Assembly (NCBI GenBank): GCA_026545765.1
Contig: CM048840.1
Coordinates: forward strand, 85,402,877-85,466,876
Length of the DNA stretch: 64,000 nt
Direction of reading: 5' to 3'
Source: Plantago major
Lineage: Eukaryota > Streptophyta > Magnoliopsida > Lamiales > Plantaginaceae
In this document: one piece after another, positions 1 to 10,965 of the stretch
Numbering within the stretch: the stretch's first letter is position 1
Layout of the letters: each line of letters begins with the position of its first letter
Program-made: the position numbers and the translations under genes
Notes under the pieces: generated by a model
Told to the model about the DNA's origin: nothing
Database searches by the model: none
What the model saw: only the letters and a program-made list of their open reading frames with translations

Positions 1-186
1 TCAGCAAAGCATACACACACTTACTTATTGTTTCTGCACTTACCTATCTTAAAGTCTTCCGCGCTCTGAATTTAAGTATCGGAAACCCCCAGGTTTCTGA
101 GAAACTGTTTTTATCAACAAAAATTTTAAAAGACTATTCACCCCCCCCCCCTCCTGTCTTTTACTTTGCTGTTATCTGGACCAATA
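1..186 (+). repeat. 3' end of a Sirevirus-family copia LTR
   Basis: The segment ends in a C tract followed by a terminus reading TTATCTGGACCAATA. It is the reverse complement, with few differences, of the start of the LTR at 62387. It shares the shorter C/A-rich variant (CAAAGCATACACACAC) with that copy rather than with the LTRs at 8686 and 11480. The following bases show no primer-binding site or gag, so this is the outer end of a 3' LTR or a solo LTR. Its start lies outside the window. Confidence 0.85.
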
Positions 187-1349
187 GGGTATAAGCTCAA
201 AAATAAACTGGGAAGGTGACTTGCGTCACAAAGGTGTCTAAAATATCTTATGCTTTTACGCTCATTTTATTGAGTCGAAAAGGACTTTGGCACACGACTA
301 TCCTTTTTCAGAGAAAATCAAAAAGCCGAAACTGCTCCCTTTAAATCATGTCAAACAATCTCAAGTCTCAATTTACTTCACTGAATTCAGTGCATGGCCG
401 TATTGGGCTCTTTAATCTCAATTTTTTTTTATAGGTGTCTATTTTACCGATAGTCCGCACTTATGTGCGTGTTAGTTTGGTATACGCGCCATCAACCCTC
501 ACGGACATATGGCTTTTTAGGACCACGCCGGTATATAGGTAGTATTTGAAACACGCCTAACACAACTAACGGTGATCAATGAAGACCATAGATCCACCCC
601 GAGATTCAAATATCAATAGTCTTTAGGGAGCAGTAAACAGACTTTTCAGCACAAATGTAACATCTCATAACAATCGTAAAATAGAATCCTCTTCCCAAAC
701 CAGTTCAGCAGAATGGGGAGAGTGAAATCCACTAAGTAAAGCTTGCCGTTCGTCATCCCCAACGAAACTCAGTACACATAAGTATGAATAGGTGCAAGTA
801 ATTCATAAAAGACTTGCACAACCCAGGAATCACACACAAGTACAGGTGCCGGCACAATATTTTTTCTTCGGCTCAGGCTCCTCACAGTCTTTTGGACTAA
901 AGATCTATACAAACTTGCTATTTAAAAGGGAAACGACCTTGCGAGATCTAAAGTCCACTATCCTGCTTCCAGCTAGGGATCAAACAAAATTTAAGCAGCA
1001 AGATAATTTACCATTCACAATAGACGTTCGACTTGGTAAATGACTCAAACTCACCATAAGAGAAATACTAACACCTAAACTGGACTTAAATGGGGAAGAA
1101 AAGAAAAACAACTAACATAGAAAAGTGACTAACATACCACTCGAACAGTACATAGAAAATTAAAAATAAAAACAGAGTACGAAATAGAGTACAAATACAC
1201 GGAAAAGAGTACAAAAAATGAGACAACTTAAGCAACAGATGCAGTCGAAACATCCCCAAACCTACACAAGTGCTAGTCCCTAGCAATGAATAGTGTAAGA
1301 AAGGACTGTATAGAATGACCAACCATAGTGTTGTCCCAACGGGGATGAT
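187..1349. other. Non-coding stretch, outer part of the Athila-like element
   Basis: No convincing coding region, RNA gene or LTR was seen. The stretch is moderately AT-rich, and its ORFs are short and without recognisable family. It most likely belongs to the 3' untranslated part of the minus-strand Athila-like element, by position only. One short segment near 1124-1146 (GTGACTAACATACCACTCG) resembles the tandem repeat inside the CACTA element at 46.6-47.0 kb. Confidence 0.4.
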
Positions 1350-2494
1350 CAAGTGGATCCAGTAGGGCAACCACTAAAGCAATTCTCCCAGAAATCCTGC
1401 TGTGCCTTCCAGAGTGTCTCCTTCCTCTCCAAGCGCTCAATCTCTCGCTGCTCCCTAGCCTCTGCTCTCCTATCGCGCTCCTCTTGCCACTGGTAGTGCT
1501 CCTCGATGCGGGTGTACTATTCCTCGATCCGGGCATACTGTGGTCCGGCCCACTCCTGGAACTGTGCTGTCAGCTGCTTGAAATAACCCTGGAAGTCAAA
1601 AGAACCAGGTGGAGTAGGCTGCTCTGCAGTGTCGTCAGCGCCCCTGACAGGAATGGGGTGGCGGCCAAGAATGACTCTGGCACTAGCAAACTTCAGAGCC
1701 CCTTTGGGTTTCTCGGAGCCCTGGATGCCGGGAATATTGAGGGACCGACAGATACTAGTAATGAGGCAAGAAAAACCGAGGAGACTGCCTTTAGCCTTCC
1801 GGGACTGAGCCTCCTCCATGATGATACCCGAGGCATCAACAAACTGCCCGTTCATGATAGCTCGGATAAGGCGGGTTGTGGGAGGGGTTAGGGTGTTGAA
1901 GTGTGAGTTGGGGGTCACATTATACTGGATCAGATGTTGCCAGAGGCAGACCTCGGGCTTGAGGAAGTGGGTGGCTATGGTGGTTTTGGTCCTGTGGTCC
2001 TGCAGATCGGTACCGGGTAGAAGTACAAACTCGGCTAAGTCTCTCTCAAACTGCCGGTTGTGAAAATTATCGCCCCAATGGTTGTACTTGTCATCTCCTG
2101 ATTGGAACACCCTGCACTGTAGGAATTCCCGGATACTCCTAGTGGAGAATTAGATCCTGACACCCCGGATCGTCATCACCCCTTCATTCAAGTCGTAGAG
2201 GCTAATGTAGAATTCCCGAACCAGCTTCGGGTCATAGGGCAGCTGCTTACCAAAGAGCTTGCTCCAGCCTAAATATCTGATCCTTGTCCAGACTCGAGCG
2301 TAGACCGCATCCTCCAGCTCATCAAGAGCCAATTCCCGCTCGGGCCAGGCTTTCCTAGGCTCCATGAAATTTGCCTCCATAAAAGCCCTGCCATCCGCGG
2401 ACAGGTGGGAGAATTCATCTATGGGGCCTCTCTGTTCGGCCGCGCTACTGGTCACACCTCTATGGCGTTTGCTTCCGGTGGCTCTGCGAGACAT
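1350..2494 (-). pseudogene. Remnant of a 'putative plant transposon protein' ORF in the env-like position of the Athila-like element
   Basis: The minus-strand reading starts MSRRATGSKRHRG at 2494. It contains FYISLYDLNEG and, further on, a segment around LWQHLIQYNVTPNSHFN and LLGFSCLITSICRSLNIPG. That spacing is recalled from the plant 'putative plant transposon protein' family (Transposase_32-like), which often accompanies gypsy elements. The last part, about 1500-1350, is rich in Glu and Arg and looks like a coiled coil. The ORF lies downstream of gag and protease on the same strand, where Athila elements carry an env-like ORF. Function is unknown and the remnant is broken. Family assignment is from memory of the motif pattern. 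Confidence 0.6.
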
Positions 2495-3616
2495 GATGCC
2501 TGCGAGGGGGACGTTAGTGACAGGACATATATGGGAGGAGCAAGATTATTGCTTCCCCAAACCAATATAAGATCAATATCCAGGAAACAGCAAAAACAGG
2601 GGAAGACGACCAATTCAAAATGCTATCTTCAAACCAGACCGCGATTCAAGCAAGTTCACGACCATACTAATAGTCATAATCAACACCAAGGAAGGACACA
2701 TTGACATAATTTGGAAAAACAGGGTAGTCGTTCAAAAATCAATAACCGCAAGTAGGTTCAATAATCAATCAGTAAAGAATCAATGCATCAATAAAAATTG
2801 ACCCACTACACTAATCAATCAAGAACAAACGACGATCAACCATATAATTCAAGCAAAACTCGAATTTAAAGGAAGAAAGTAGTTTCAAGCCAAATTACCT
2901 TTAATTTGAATCAGAAGAATTGGGTGGAAAACACACAAAAGCGATGCAAGAAACGGGGAGAGGAGGAAAAACCCGTTGGATTGCTATAAGAATGGGGGAA
3001 TTTGGTGTAGAATTGAGCGAGAAAGAGAAATTGGAGTGAAGAGAGGAAGAAAAACGGGAAGAGGAAAGGAAGAGAGTGGGGCGGGGAAGAAGAAGAAGAA
3101 GATAAAAAGATTTGAAAAACAACCTAGCTCGCCGTGGCAGGAAGAAAGCCTCGCCGTGGCAAGTTTTTACGAAACTACAATCAGAACTAGAGGGGGATCT
3201 CGCCGCGGCGAGATTATGCGAGACGAAAGTTCCTCCTCTTGTCTTATCTCGCCGCGGCGAGGGAAAAAAATTCGAAAATTTTATTTTCTTCGTCTCTAAT
3301 GCAATCTCGCCTCACGAGATTGAAATTCCATGCCTCGGCGTAGAATTTCACGAGTTTCCTCGTGTGAGAACGAAGGTCCCGCTCCCTCAACACACACAAC
3401 AGTAAAATAAATACAAGATAACACGACTTGTCCAAATTATTAAATAGAAAGTCTCAACAGTAAGAAAAACAATGCAAGAGTATAGAGTGCAACGGAATGA
3501 AATTGTCTAAAGTGCAAGGAAATAAAAGTGCATTTACTTTAAGTCGTTAGCTCGACTTTTCCAGGTGAAAATCAATGGTGTTTGATCTTCCCGGTCTTCT
3601 CGGCTCCTTTCCTTCC
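2495..3616 (-). other. Spacer with G+C-rich CTCGCCGCGGCGAG palindromes
   Basis: This 1.1-kb stretch lies between the transposon-protein-like ORF and the protease of the Athila-like element. It has no recognisable coding sequence. Around 3125-3320 it holds several copies or variants of CTCGCCGCGGCGAG, a 14-bp perfect palindrome, plus half-matching forms such as CTCGCCGTGGC. The same motif recurs in the LTR at 6530-6690. The stretch next to the protease (3400-3540) is AT-rich. Confidence 0.6.
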
Positions 3617-4429
3617 CTATGAATTAGAGTAGGTGTAGAGGGGACCGGTGTGTACTCCTATATAGTTCCTGGTTTCAACTTGCATGGGTGAATATAGTGT
3701 GGTGGTGGCTTGCAACTCACGTCGCTTGCCATGTACCTCTATGGTGCAGGTACCAGCGTGGAGGTTGACAATCATGCGACTGGTTTTAATGAACGGTCGC
3801 CCAAGCAGCAACATGTCCTTCTCTATCTCCTTGCCTTTAATCCTTGTCGACTCCACAACCACAAAATCAGCCATGAAAGTGTCCCCATCCAATGTAACCG
3901 GGACATCCTCAAAAATCCCCATGCACCTACTTCTCGTTCCATTGGCCAACATGACGAAGCATTTCCTGGGCTCCAAACCCTTCAGATCCAGCTCCTCATA
4001 GGTCGCAAAATTCATCAGATTAACTGCTGCTCCTATGTCTACGATGCCAGTCACCTCGGAAGAATTACCTATCCCGACCACCAAGTCGAAACTGTTGGCA
4101 TCACTGATGCTCTTATCCGCTTTCTGGATCACCCTAGCAGTGGGTTTAACCTCAAGAACAGCCAGTTTCGCACTCGCCTCCTCTACTGGAGTCGCAACAC
4201 TGGACTTAACTACCTCATATACTTCTTGTACCTCAACTATTTCTTGTGGTCTAGTCACCTGTGGTGCCTCAACCCGGGCTACCGCCCTGTTCTGTCCACA
4301 AGTACAGGTAGTCACAACTGTCTTCACTCTTCCCGGCTTGTCGAAAGATACCTCCACAGAAAGAACCCTGTTGGTCTCTACGGTAGCTGGAAGCTTACCC
4401 CTTTCTCTCTTCTGAAGATGCCCAACCAA
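3617..4429 (-). pseudogene. Athila-type retropepsin (aspartic protease) region
   Basis: The predicted peptide contains GIVDIGAAVNLMNFATYEEL, which has the layout of the Athila protease segment that usually reads D-x-G-A-S-V-x-L-M-P. It is followed by GIFEDVPVTLDGDTFMADF and by LLGRPFIKTSRMIVNL, matching the family's 'ILGRPFL' block. In a live element this enzyme would process Gag-Pol. It lies directly downstream of gag on the same strand, and no RT follows it, which is unusual for Athila. Treated as a fossil. Confidence 0.8.
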
Positions 4430-5400
4430 ATCGCCTAGAGTCTTCTCAAGCCGCCTGCATTACCACACACTTGTGGTTCCCCTTCAATTTCCCTGTCTAG
4501 TCTGTACCGAGTTCACTACCTCCGGAGTCGGGTTCTCATTCATGATCTCAGGAAGCCTACACATTCTGGCACTATGCCCAAAACTGCCGCACAGATTACA
4601 CCTTTCACTTACCTGTGATGCCGGGGCTGAGACATTGCCAAGCATCCTCATCTCCTTGATCTGTTCGGCCAGGTCGCAGGTACTAGGTCCCGGTGCCTCT
4701 TCCACAAATTTTACCTCTGCTCTCCTGGATCTTCCACGTGTTCCCTTAAGCTGAGAGATAGCGGATAGTTTCTCGAAGGCCTCATTCAAAATTGCTGGAG
4801 ATGCAATAACTATGGTCCCATTAACTGTCATATCCACCATATTCTTCGCCTCCCAGTCCAACCCCTCATAAAACTTGTTGCACAAGTCCATCTCGCTCAT
4901 CCTGTGGTGAGGGCACTGAGAAAGTAGGTTCAGAAACCGTTCCCTAGCCTCGAAGAAGCTCTCATTGCCCATCTGCATGAACTTCTCTATCTGGGTCCGA
5001 AGCTGCCTAGTCTTCTCTACAGGGTAGAACTTGTTCATAAATGCCCTGTAAAGCTCATCCCAAGTCTGGAAAGACCCTTCCTGTTGGTTCAGAAGCCAGC
5101 TCTTAGCCTTATCCTGCATGCACATAGCAAAAACTTTCTTCCTAATCTCCTCGTCAGTAACAGTGATCTCCCCGACGGTAAGCGGGATCCTAGCAATCAA
5201 TGCCTCAAACTCTTTCAGGAACCTAATCACGTCTTCATTAGCCATCCCATAGTACTTTGGTAGGTCATGGAAGTGATAAGCCTTGATCTCCATGTTCCTG
5301 GCTTCATTAGAGAGCACAACAGCTGACCTCCCGTCCTTAATCTCACCAGGCTGCATGGAGGTTCCATAGGTAATCTCAGGCACCTCAGCAATTGGTTGTT
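4430..5400 (-). pseudogene. Athila-type gag region
   Basis: The minus-strand reading contains KAYHFHDLPKYYGMANEDVI, KSWLLNQQEGSFQTWDELY, FMNKFYPVEKTRQLRTQI, FFEARERFLNLLSQCPHH and CNKFYEGLDWEAKNMVD. These are the successive blocks of the plant retrotransposon gag domain as found in Athila. A single zinc knuckle (CNLCGSFGHSARMC) closes it. The gag would form the capsid and package RNA. The tRNA-Asp-like PBS lies about 250 bp upstream. Part of a broken element. Confidence 0.88.
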
Positions 5401-5649
5401 TAATCTATGCGTTTCTTGCCATTTCGATTGTTGCTAAGTTCTGTCTCCTGAGCTGACGAATGTGTCTATTGATCTCATTCACTGGAGCTTGCAACGGTGT
5501 TCCTGGTGATCTCCTGCCAAGCATAAACCTGTAGTGAACTCTACACAATCAACAACCTCGAAGAATCTTAGTTTCCGTTAGTGTAACAAACAACAAGTTG
5601 AAAAACAAACAAATAAAAACTCGCAATCAACTGCTATAATAGGAATAGA

Positions 5650-5672
5650 CTCCCCGGCAGTGGCGCCAAATT
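5650..5672 (-). other. Primer-binding site of the Athila-like element
   Basis: The reverse complement starts TTTGGCGCCACTGCCGGGG immediately inside the LTR edge. It resembles the 3' end of plant tRNA-Asp, the primer usually inferred for Athila. Its place next to the LTR end (...GCACATCA) fixes the element's orientation. Confidence 0.75.
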
Positions 5673-6904
5673 TGATGTGCTCAAATTACTACTTAGGAAA
5701 ACAAGTAGGAAGCAGTCGTCGTAAACACACTATGCTAACCCCGAGATCGTTCGCTAAGGAATCAATTAGGCTACCACACGGTTTGAAAGCAAACAATTGC
5801 TTGTAGAAACAGTTTGATTTGTTTGAATTTGAGTACTTCTAATAACTAAAAAAAAAAAAAAAAGAAAATGCAATGTAGTTGATTTGAATGAATGAGGTAG
5901 AAGGAACACGGTAGTTACGATCAAGCTATGCTAATTCGCTCTAGGGATACATTCATACTGTCACACGGTCGGTGTACAGAAAACTATCAGTTCAACCTTT
6001 ACCAAACGAGTTTGAAGATATTTGAACTAGAGTAATCGTGGGTCGTCAATCCACGATCCTTAACCAAAACATTTTAGAGAATCTTTGAACGAGAGTATTG
6101 AATTGAAGGGTTTTTACGAAGATCTTTGAACGAGCCTAACCTATATGAACGATTTCAAACCCTAGAAGCGAATACGCAAAGCTATCACGCAACTACCATG
6201 TCCGGAGTGATTTAGCTACTCATAATCGAAGCCAGAATGAAAGAATACAAGATATTGCTCATGATTAACACAAACAGAATGATAATCGCATGCAAGTTCA
6301 AACAATTCGAGAAATAGAGTAAGTACGAATTGAATAAGATAAAACAATAGAGATTTACCACAGTAATCAGGGATTCGGTATCAATCCTTCGTTAAACAAG
6401 CAAAACCAAGCATCAAATTGTCAATGTATGAATGTCTAGGAGCTTTTTCTAAGAACTAGGTTAAAAGAAGTATATGAAAAAATCCCAATTCTAAGCTAAT
6501 AAGGAAAAACAAAAATTATGTTTTGCGCCTCTCGCCATGGCGGAAGAAATAGCTCGCCGCGGCGAGCCTTCTTTATCGAAATATAAATAACCTTCGCATA
6601 ATCTCGCCGCGGCGAGCTCCGATCTTCAAAACAGGAGGCTCACTCGCAAAATGTCGCCGTGGCAGACCAATTTCTTTGTCGCGCGAGCTTCTTCGGCAAT
6701 TCCAAAGATTAGTTATAAAATCTGTGTGGCCATGAAGTTCGGTGATTGGCTTTTCCTCTTTCTTTGCTCAAAATGAATAATTCCTACAAGAAAGGAACAA
6801 AACACCAAAGCGTAAAAACGAACAAAAAAGTACTAAAAAACTAAAAACAAAGACTCACAAAGACCACTAAAAAGGACCAAATGAGACTCTGAATTATAGT
6901 CTCA
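5673..6904 (-). repeat. 5' LTR of the Athila-like element
   Basis: On the minus strand the segment begins TGAGACTATAATTC and ends GAGCACATCA, so it has TG...CA ends with a TGA/TCA inverted repeat, and it abuts the PBS. Length is about 1.23 kb. The upper edge is set where copia RNase H homology begins at 6905 and is less certain. The part at 6530-6690 holds CTCGCCGCGGCGAG palindromes, and 5850-5864 is an A tract. No matching 3' LTR is seen in the window. Confidence 0.65.
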
Positions 6905-7465
6905 TTAGACCACTGGAAGGCACTATATCATTTATTGGGTTACTTAAAGTACACAATGGATTTTGGATTACACTATGAAAGATATCCTGGTGTATTGGAG
7001 GTATACAGTGATGCAAACTGGATATCTGACAGTACAAACACCAAGTCCACTAGTGGTTATGTGTTTACCATTAGTGGTGGGGCTGTTTCTTAGAAGTCCT
7101 CTAAGCAAACGTGCATCGCCCGATCCACGATGGAATCGGAATTCATAGCTTTGGACAAAGCCGGAGAAGAAGAAGAATGGCTTCGAGAATTTTTGGAGGA
7201 CATCCCTTGTTGGGATAAACCAATGTCTTCCGTAAAAATTCATTGCGACAGTTTGTCGGCGTTAGGAAGGGCAGAAAACAAAATGTACAATAGAAAGTCT
7301 AGACATATGCGTTGTAGACATAAAACCATTAGGCAGTTGATCTCTAAGGGGGTTATCACAATTGATTACGTGAAATCAAAGGATAACATTGCGGATCTGC
7401 TAAAAAAAGCGCTACCTAGAGATCTAGGAACTTGCCTATCTAGGGGAATAGGTTTAAGACCCACT
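6905..7465 (+). pseudogene. Copia RNase H fragment
   Basis: Readable blocks include [89 protein letters not shown] and IDYVKSKDNIADLLKKAL. This is the ordered signature of a copia RNase H C-terminal domain, which removes RNA from the RNA-DNA hybrid during reverse transcription. The enzyme's N-terminal neighbour (RT) is absent. Fossil, broken. Confidence 0.9.
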
Positions 7466-7987
7466 CAATAAGGGAATTTACAGTGGTAACACAACCATAC
7501 TGACTGGAGATCCCAAGAATTTGGTTCAATGGGACAACTAAATTGTAAAGGACCAGTATGTGCCTCGTGAAGTTTTGTACTTCGAGGTAAAAGCACTTAG
7601 GAGATAATTAATCTCTTTAGCTTACAAGCAGAGCATTGGCAGGAATGCTCTTAGAACGAGATCACCTATTTAAGTGTGGAGTATGGGAGGCCGCTTCAAA
7701 CGAGAACACTTATGAATCCAAGAAGTCCAAGGCCTTTAATGGACTGAGAAAAGGAATGAGGCAACAAGGAGAATTATTGTGTTGATATCATTGTCTTGGT
7801 TTACACAAAATGCCGACCGGTTCAAGGCACCACGTCCACCGGGTGGCAAATAAATCCGATGGTATTCTACTAGGGACGATTCAATGTCACTGACAATCGA
7901 TCCCGATGCAATATGATTTTCCGCAGGAAATTCTAGGTTGGAGCACCACGATGTCCTGTGAGCATCAATTCTCTTTCATGTGGGGAT
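7466..7987 (+). other. Copia 3' UTR with polypurine tract
   Basis: No coding sequence. The stretch between RNase H and the LTR ends in TGTGGGGAT directly before the LTR's TGTTAGAA, which is the usual place and shape of a polypurine tract. A 22-bp stretch near 7820-7850 (CACGTCCACCGGGTGG) is locally self-complementary. Confidence 0.6.
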
Positions 7988-8685
7988 TGTTAGAATTTTA
8001 GTCACCAAAGAGGCTAACCCATGTTTTTGCACCTCAACCAAAGGGGCCCCACACGTCGGAAATGAAGTTTCCTCAAACGTGTATAATCTACTATGGTAGT
8101 AGATGACTCTTGAGAAAGAATTACTAAAATTCATTGAAAGGTGAAAGAGTAATTGAAGCTCAAAGTGTGTTGGTTGATGCATTACATGTGGAATGCCAAG
8201 AGTTGGAAATTGGAGAAATCCCACATGGCTAAAATTGAGAAAGAAGTAACTAGTTATAAGTCCATGACTTGTTTAGTAGTTTGGGCCCCAAGGGGCACCC
8301 ATGGTTTTGGAAGGGGGGAGGAGCTAGATGGCTCCATCACTTGATCATACGCGCCCAACTGGCTCCGCCAGGAGCCGGGCCCGGATCGGGGTCGAGGGTT
8401 GTGGTCTTGAGTTGATTGTAATCTTTTTGGGCCAGAAACATATTGTATTTGGTTAAGCATAATAAAGTGTCTGAAACAGAAAAGCCCAACAGATGCGTCT
8501 GTTCGGTTTGAGCTTGAGCGAACGGATCTGTCCATTCGCTGAGGGATGTAACTGAACGAGAAAAATTCAAAAGGTGTGTCCGTTTGAATTTTCATTTCTG
8601 TAGGGACCTGTTTGCGAAAAGCTACATCCATTTGGACCGCAACTCTTCAAAATTATAAATAGATCCCCAGATTCAGATTTTTCTA
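7988..8685 (+). repeat. Partial copia 3' LTR
   Basis: Begins TGTTAGAATTTTAGTCACC after a purine tract. Contains a G+C-rich hairpin (GGCTCC-GCCA-GGAGCC, about 8361-8376) and a TATA-like ATTATAAATAG near 8651. It stops at 8685, where the Sirevirus LTR begins, and its own 3' end was not found elsewhere in the window. Confidence 0.7.
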
Positions 8686-10274
8686 TGTTAGGATTATCTG
8701 TTTAGATTTTGATCAGCAATCTTATGACTTATCTTAGCTCATAAAGGTGCTTAGTACTATGTTAGTCTAGCAAATCTTGTATAGAATGTTAGGTCTCTGA
8801 ATGTAATTTTTATATCTTTGAAGAAGACCAAGAAGAAGGCATCCGGCGGAAGAGTTCAACAAAATTGAAGAAAACTGCACTAATTGGCTGAAGATGAAGG
8901 AAATTGGTTTCATCAGATACCTATGTGCAGACATCTTGAAGAAACAAGTGTTTTTCACTAAACAGGTTTCACAAAAGATATATGAGAACACAAGGTTTCT
9001 GAACGAGGAAAAGTGCCCACAGATACCTACACTCAGATACCTTGGATAAAACTTTGGTTCCAGGAAACCATGTTTTAATAAAGTATCTGGAGATGTGAGA
9101 GTTTCTTGTAAAGGACATGTAATGCTTCAGAAATCGTGCATAGTTTCGTTGGCACTGCAGGACAAAAATAGTACAATGCATTTTATGCGCAGACAGAGAC
9201 ATCTGAACAAAAGAGGAAATCTCTGAAAATAGACAACGTCTTCTGCAGTACTATTTACAGATATCAATAGTTTGAATTTCATTGAGCCTAACGGATACTA
9301 TTCAAACGGCATGATTTTCAACTATAAATATCAACACTTAGAATGCTTGAAACACACACTGAACTCACTGAAAATACCAAGCTTCTCTGATAATACAACT
9401 AGTGGTATCTTTCTCTCAAGCATACAAGTCTTCTGCCTACTTACTCTTTAGCTTACAGTTGCGACTAAGCTCTTGAATTCTAAGTAGCACGAAAGTTCTA
9501 AGTGTCCTGATCCTTAACAAGCATTGCTATCTGTGAAAGAGTTGAATCAAAAGTTTAAGTATCTGAGATTCATTCTCTAGAACATTTATCATAGACTTGG
9601 GTGAGTAAAGAACATATCACCACACATTGTGAAGTGTGTTAAGTGACTCTTGTTCAAGAAGGTAGTATTACATAACTGTAGAAGTTATTAATCTACTAAT
9701 CTGACAAACTCTTCTTAACCAACACCATACAAGGCGTGGAGTACAGGAAGTACTTAGTTTGGGAAACTAAGGAACAACTCCAAGGTTACTGAGCATAGGA
9801 AGTACTTAGTTTGGGAAACTAAGGAACAAGTCAAAGGTTTCTGAGTATAGGAAGTACTTGGCTGGGAGTCGGGGAATAACTCAGGGGGAACACTTGGTTG
9901 GGAACCTAGTGTATTTAGGAATCGAGAGAAGATATTTGTAAGGTGAACTCAATTATCTGTCTTAGTGGATTCTAGGTCTGAGAAAGGCCGAAATGGATAA
10001 GTTGAAGGATTACGCCACCTTCAGATACCACTATAAAAAGACGTGTTATTTACTTTCAGCAATTTACTTATCGTTCTCTTTATCCAGCTAAGTATTTAAA
10101 CACATTATATCTTGCTGAGCATGTGCACTTATCACAGAAGTCTTCCGCTCTCTGATTATAAGTATCAGATATCTTCACACATACTAAGAAACTGTTTTAC
10201 CGACAAAAGTTTTAAAAGACTATTTACTCCCCCCCCCCTCTAGTCTTTTTACTTTGCCGTTATCTGGACCAACA
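8686..10274 (+). repeat. Complete Sirevirus-family LTR, plus orientation
   Basis: Begins TGTTAGGATTATCTG and ends TTATCTGGACCAACA, about 1,589 bp. It carries about three tandem units of 52-53 bp at 9745-9905, each with a CTTAGTTT-GGG-AAACTAAG type hairpin, and a C tract about 45 bp from its 3' end. The flanking 5-mers (TTCTA left, ACCTG right) do not match. It abuts a gag fragment of the same family in the opposite orientation, so this is a rearranged junction, not a simple solo insertion. Confidence 0.85.
9745..9905 (+). repeat. Tandem hairpin units inside the Sirevirus LTR
   Basis: Units start with AGGAAGTACTT at about 9745, 9797 and 9850 (spacing 52-53 bp). The first two contain CTTAGTTT, a GGG spacer and AAACTAAG, a perfect 8-bp stem. 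The zone ends with CACTTGGTT-GGG-AACCTAGTG, an 8-of-9 stem. The same array appears in the family's other LTRs near 11845-12010 (reverse), 52605-52765 and 62690-62810 (reverse). Confidence 0.85.
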
Positions 10275-10965
10275 ACCTGTCATTAGCTTATTACAGGCAG
10301 GGCAGTCCCTTTTAAAATAACCAGGTTTCTGACAATAGAAACAGATATCATTATCGATTTCTGCTTCCTCAGTACTAGATGCTTTCTGAGCAGACTTGTT
10401 CAGTGAGTTAGACAACTGCATATTTTTGTACTGGTGATAGTTTGATCCAAGATACTTTTTCAGCTTCTCTTTTGCTTTTCTTCTCTCAATCTCCTGACTG
10501 ACATACTTACCCATTTGCTTTACAGCAAGAGCATCTTCACTAGTCACCTATTTGGTGTTCTTCTTTTTAGAAGAACCATGTGTTACTAAGGCAACACTGT
10601 GAGCTTTCTTATAGATCACTTATGCTCTCTGAGTAGTTTCATAGTTGACAGTAGCTAAGTGAGAAAAGAGTTCCACTGGAGTGATATTTGGCATTCCTTG
10701 GTTGAAATAGAACTGAGTATGTTCCCAGTTTTGATTCAAGCTTCTTACGATAGTCTTAACCTTTTCAGAGTTAGAATATCTCTCACTTTCACCAAGAGCA
10801 GCCATTCACTCATCAGTGTTGTAAACCTAAAATCTAGTTCTTCAAGCGTCTCTGAGGGACCTTGTTTAAAGTTTTGGAATTGATGTCTTCTAGGTGGAGC
10901 ATCAGGTTGTTCTTCCATTTCTCATAGTTTTCTGGCTTGAGAACTGGGGCGTCACTTAAAGACAT
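10275..10965 (-). pseudogene. Sirevirus gag fragment
   Basis: The reading begins MSLSDAPVLKPENYEKW at 10965 and contains KTIVRSLNQNWEHTQFYFNQ and FSHLATVNYETTQRA. It ends in a zinc knuckle, CFYCQKPGYFKRDCP. It matches the gag of the large element at 23264-25326 almost block for block. The protein would form the capsid. Truncated at the junction with the LTR at 10274. Confidence 0.85.

Larger units (their letters stand above)
187..6904 (-). mobile_element. Athila-like Ty3/gypsy element, non-autonomous, broken
   Basis: Read on the minus strand the order is LTR (6904-5673), primer-binding site, leader, gag, aspartic protease, a long spacer and an ORF resembling the putative plant transposon protein family. 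The gag and protease are of Athila type, and the PBS starts TTTGGCGCCACTGCCGGGG, the tRNA-Asp-like type usual for Athila. No reverse transcriptase, RNase H or integrase can be found, so the copy depended on other elements. No second LTR is visible. The left end is unresolved and may lie outside the window or be cut by the LTR at 1-186. It looks broken, with a few breaks. Confidence 0.75.
6905..8685 (+). mobile_element. 3' end of a Ty1/copia element, broken and cut by a Sirevirus LTR
   Basis: From left to right: copia RNase H (6905-7465), a 3' untranslated region (7466-7978), a polypurine tract (7979-7986) and an LTR beginning TGTTAGAATTTTAG at 7988. The LTR runs to 8685, where a Sirevirus LTR starts. 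No gag, integrase or RT of this element is present on the left, where it meets the Athila-like LTR. The lineage within copia was not settled. Confidence 0.75.

Noticed and set aside
1484-2063. Plus-strand ORFs over the Athila-like ORF
   Set aside because: They are antisense to the recognisable minus-strand protein and have no recognisable blocks.
1350-2494. A true envelope gene in the Athila-like element
   Set aside because: No signal peptide or membrane segment was recognised. The sequence resembles a plant transposon-protein family rather than an envelope protein.
3684-4754. Plus-strand ORFs up to 242 codons over protease and gag
   Set aside because: The minus strand carries clear retropepsin and gag motifs. 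The plus-strand ORFs are shadows.
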